The notes under the pieces: model-generated
What the model saw: the letters and a program-made list of their open reading frames with translations, nothing else
Database searches by the model: none
What the model was told of the DNA's origin: nothing
Origin: Hirsutella rhossiliensis
Taxonomy: Eukaryota > Ascomycota > Sordariomycetes > Hypocreales > Ophiocordycipitaceae
Length of the DNA: 64,000 bases
Direction: 5' to 3'
NCBI RefSeq assembly: GCF_020360975.1
Contig: NW_025408685.1
Location: forward strand, 558,001 to 622,000
Part shown: positions 63,772 to 64,000 of the stretch, in pieces
How the letters are laid out: every line of letters begins with the position of its first letter
Position numbering within the stretch: position 1 is the first letter of the stretch
Made by a program: the position numbers and the translations under genes

Positions 63772-64000
63772 AGTCGTCTCTTCTGGAGGTGCCTGGTGTT
63801 ATAAGCTGGCCCTCTCGCCGCCTCTGTATCTGTAGAGGCCTCGCCTTCTCCCTCGTCCTGCCCCTCGTCTTGCTCCTATCTTGCTCCTCGTCTTGGCCCT
63901 CGCGAGGAGAACGAGCTGCGGCGTGAGGATTGGCAGTGGATAGAGCAGGCTGGCAAACCACTCAATCCTGGCAACCGGTTGCTCAATCCAGTTGAGCAAC
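63772..64000. other. window end, unassigned
   Basis: Short 3' flank of gene B with a CT-rich stretch (CCTCGTCTTGCTCC repeats, about 63850-63905). No gene recognised. Confidence 0.4.

Noticed and set aside
1..64000. CRISPR array, rRNA genes or bacterial operons
   Set aside because: No regularly spaced repeats with unique spacers and no rRNA-like sequence was seen; introns and element types are eukaryotic.

Overview
This window looks like a transposon-dense segment of a filamentous ascomycete (Pezizomycotina) chromosome. The evidence is spliceosomal introns of about 50-120 bp with GT..AG ends, Tad1-type LINEs with a C-terminal RNase H, Fot1/pogo, MULE, hAT and Crypton DNA transposons, Ty1/copia and Ty3-type LTR elements, and one AT-rich island nearly devoid of CpA/TpG, as expected from RIP. 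The species cannot be named from sequence alone; Hypocreales or another Sordariomycete is a guess. Only two ordinary host genes are convincing: a class-I O-methyltransferase (7830-8759, three exons) and a small secreted protein (56348-56713, minus strand). Almost everything else is mobile DNA, most of it broken by frameshifts rather than by RIP.

Layout. 1-4609: a minus-strand copia element running off the left edge, inserted in a RIP-degraded island (about 4610-6040). 6200-10996: gene-poor DNA around the O-methyltransferase. 10997-14900: a 5'-truncated gag-bearing LTR element whose 3' LTR is split by a pogo element. 15716-16228: a solo copia LTR split by a 283-bp MITE. 16479-19742: a Fot terminus relic, a Ty3-type LTR fragment and a Crypton with its 5' repeat. 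20012-28607: a stack of insertions. A roughly 102-bp tandem unit was hit by a MULE and then by a hAT; the hAT holds a truncated LINE and a non-autonomous Fot element, and an intact pogo element sits inside that Fot element's terminal repeat. 29664-36252: a second copia element, its 3' LTR containing a further solo-LTR-like insertion. 36971-40484: a MULE with exact 9-bp target duplications. 40678-43194: an unusual retroviral-type-integrase gene facing a convergent intact ORF. 43293-49200: a Tad1-like LINE whose 3' tail was hit by a 194-bp solo LTR. 49597-52688: a copy of the Crypton 5' region fused to a Fot-like element. 52991-56314: a complete 3.3-kb LTR element with gag but no pol, inserted just downstream of the secreted-protein gene. 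57694-61431: MULE, Ty3 chromodomain/LTR and Fot relics. 61598-63771: a second, diverged copy of the integrase-like gene with three short exons at its 3' end.

Most of the interest lies in the order of insertion, readable from target-site duplications, and in the two integrase-like genes (40678-42286 and 61598-63771). They share a D-D-E core with an unusually long last spacer (47 and 56 residues) and an intron at the same place, and one copy is paired with an intact ORF of unknown function. That pair is the best candidate here for an undescribed mobile system. Coordinates were derived by reading the sequence; no database search was run.
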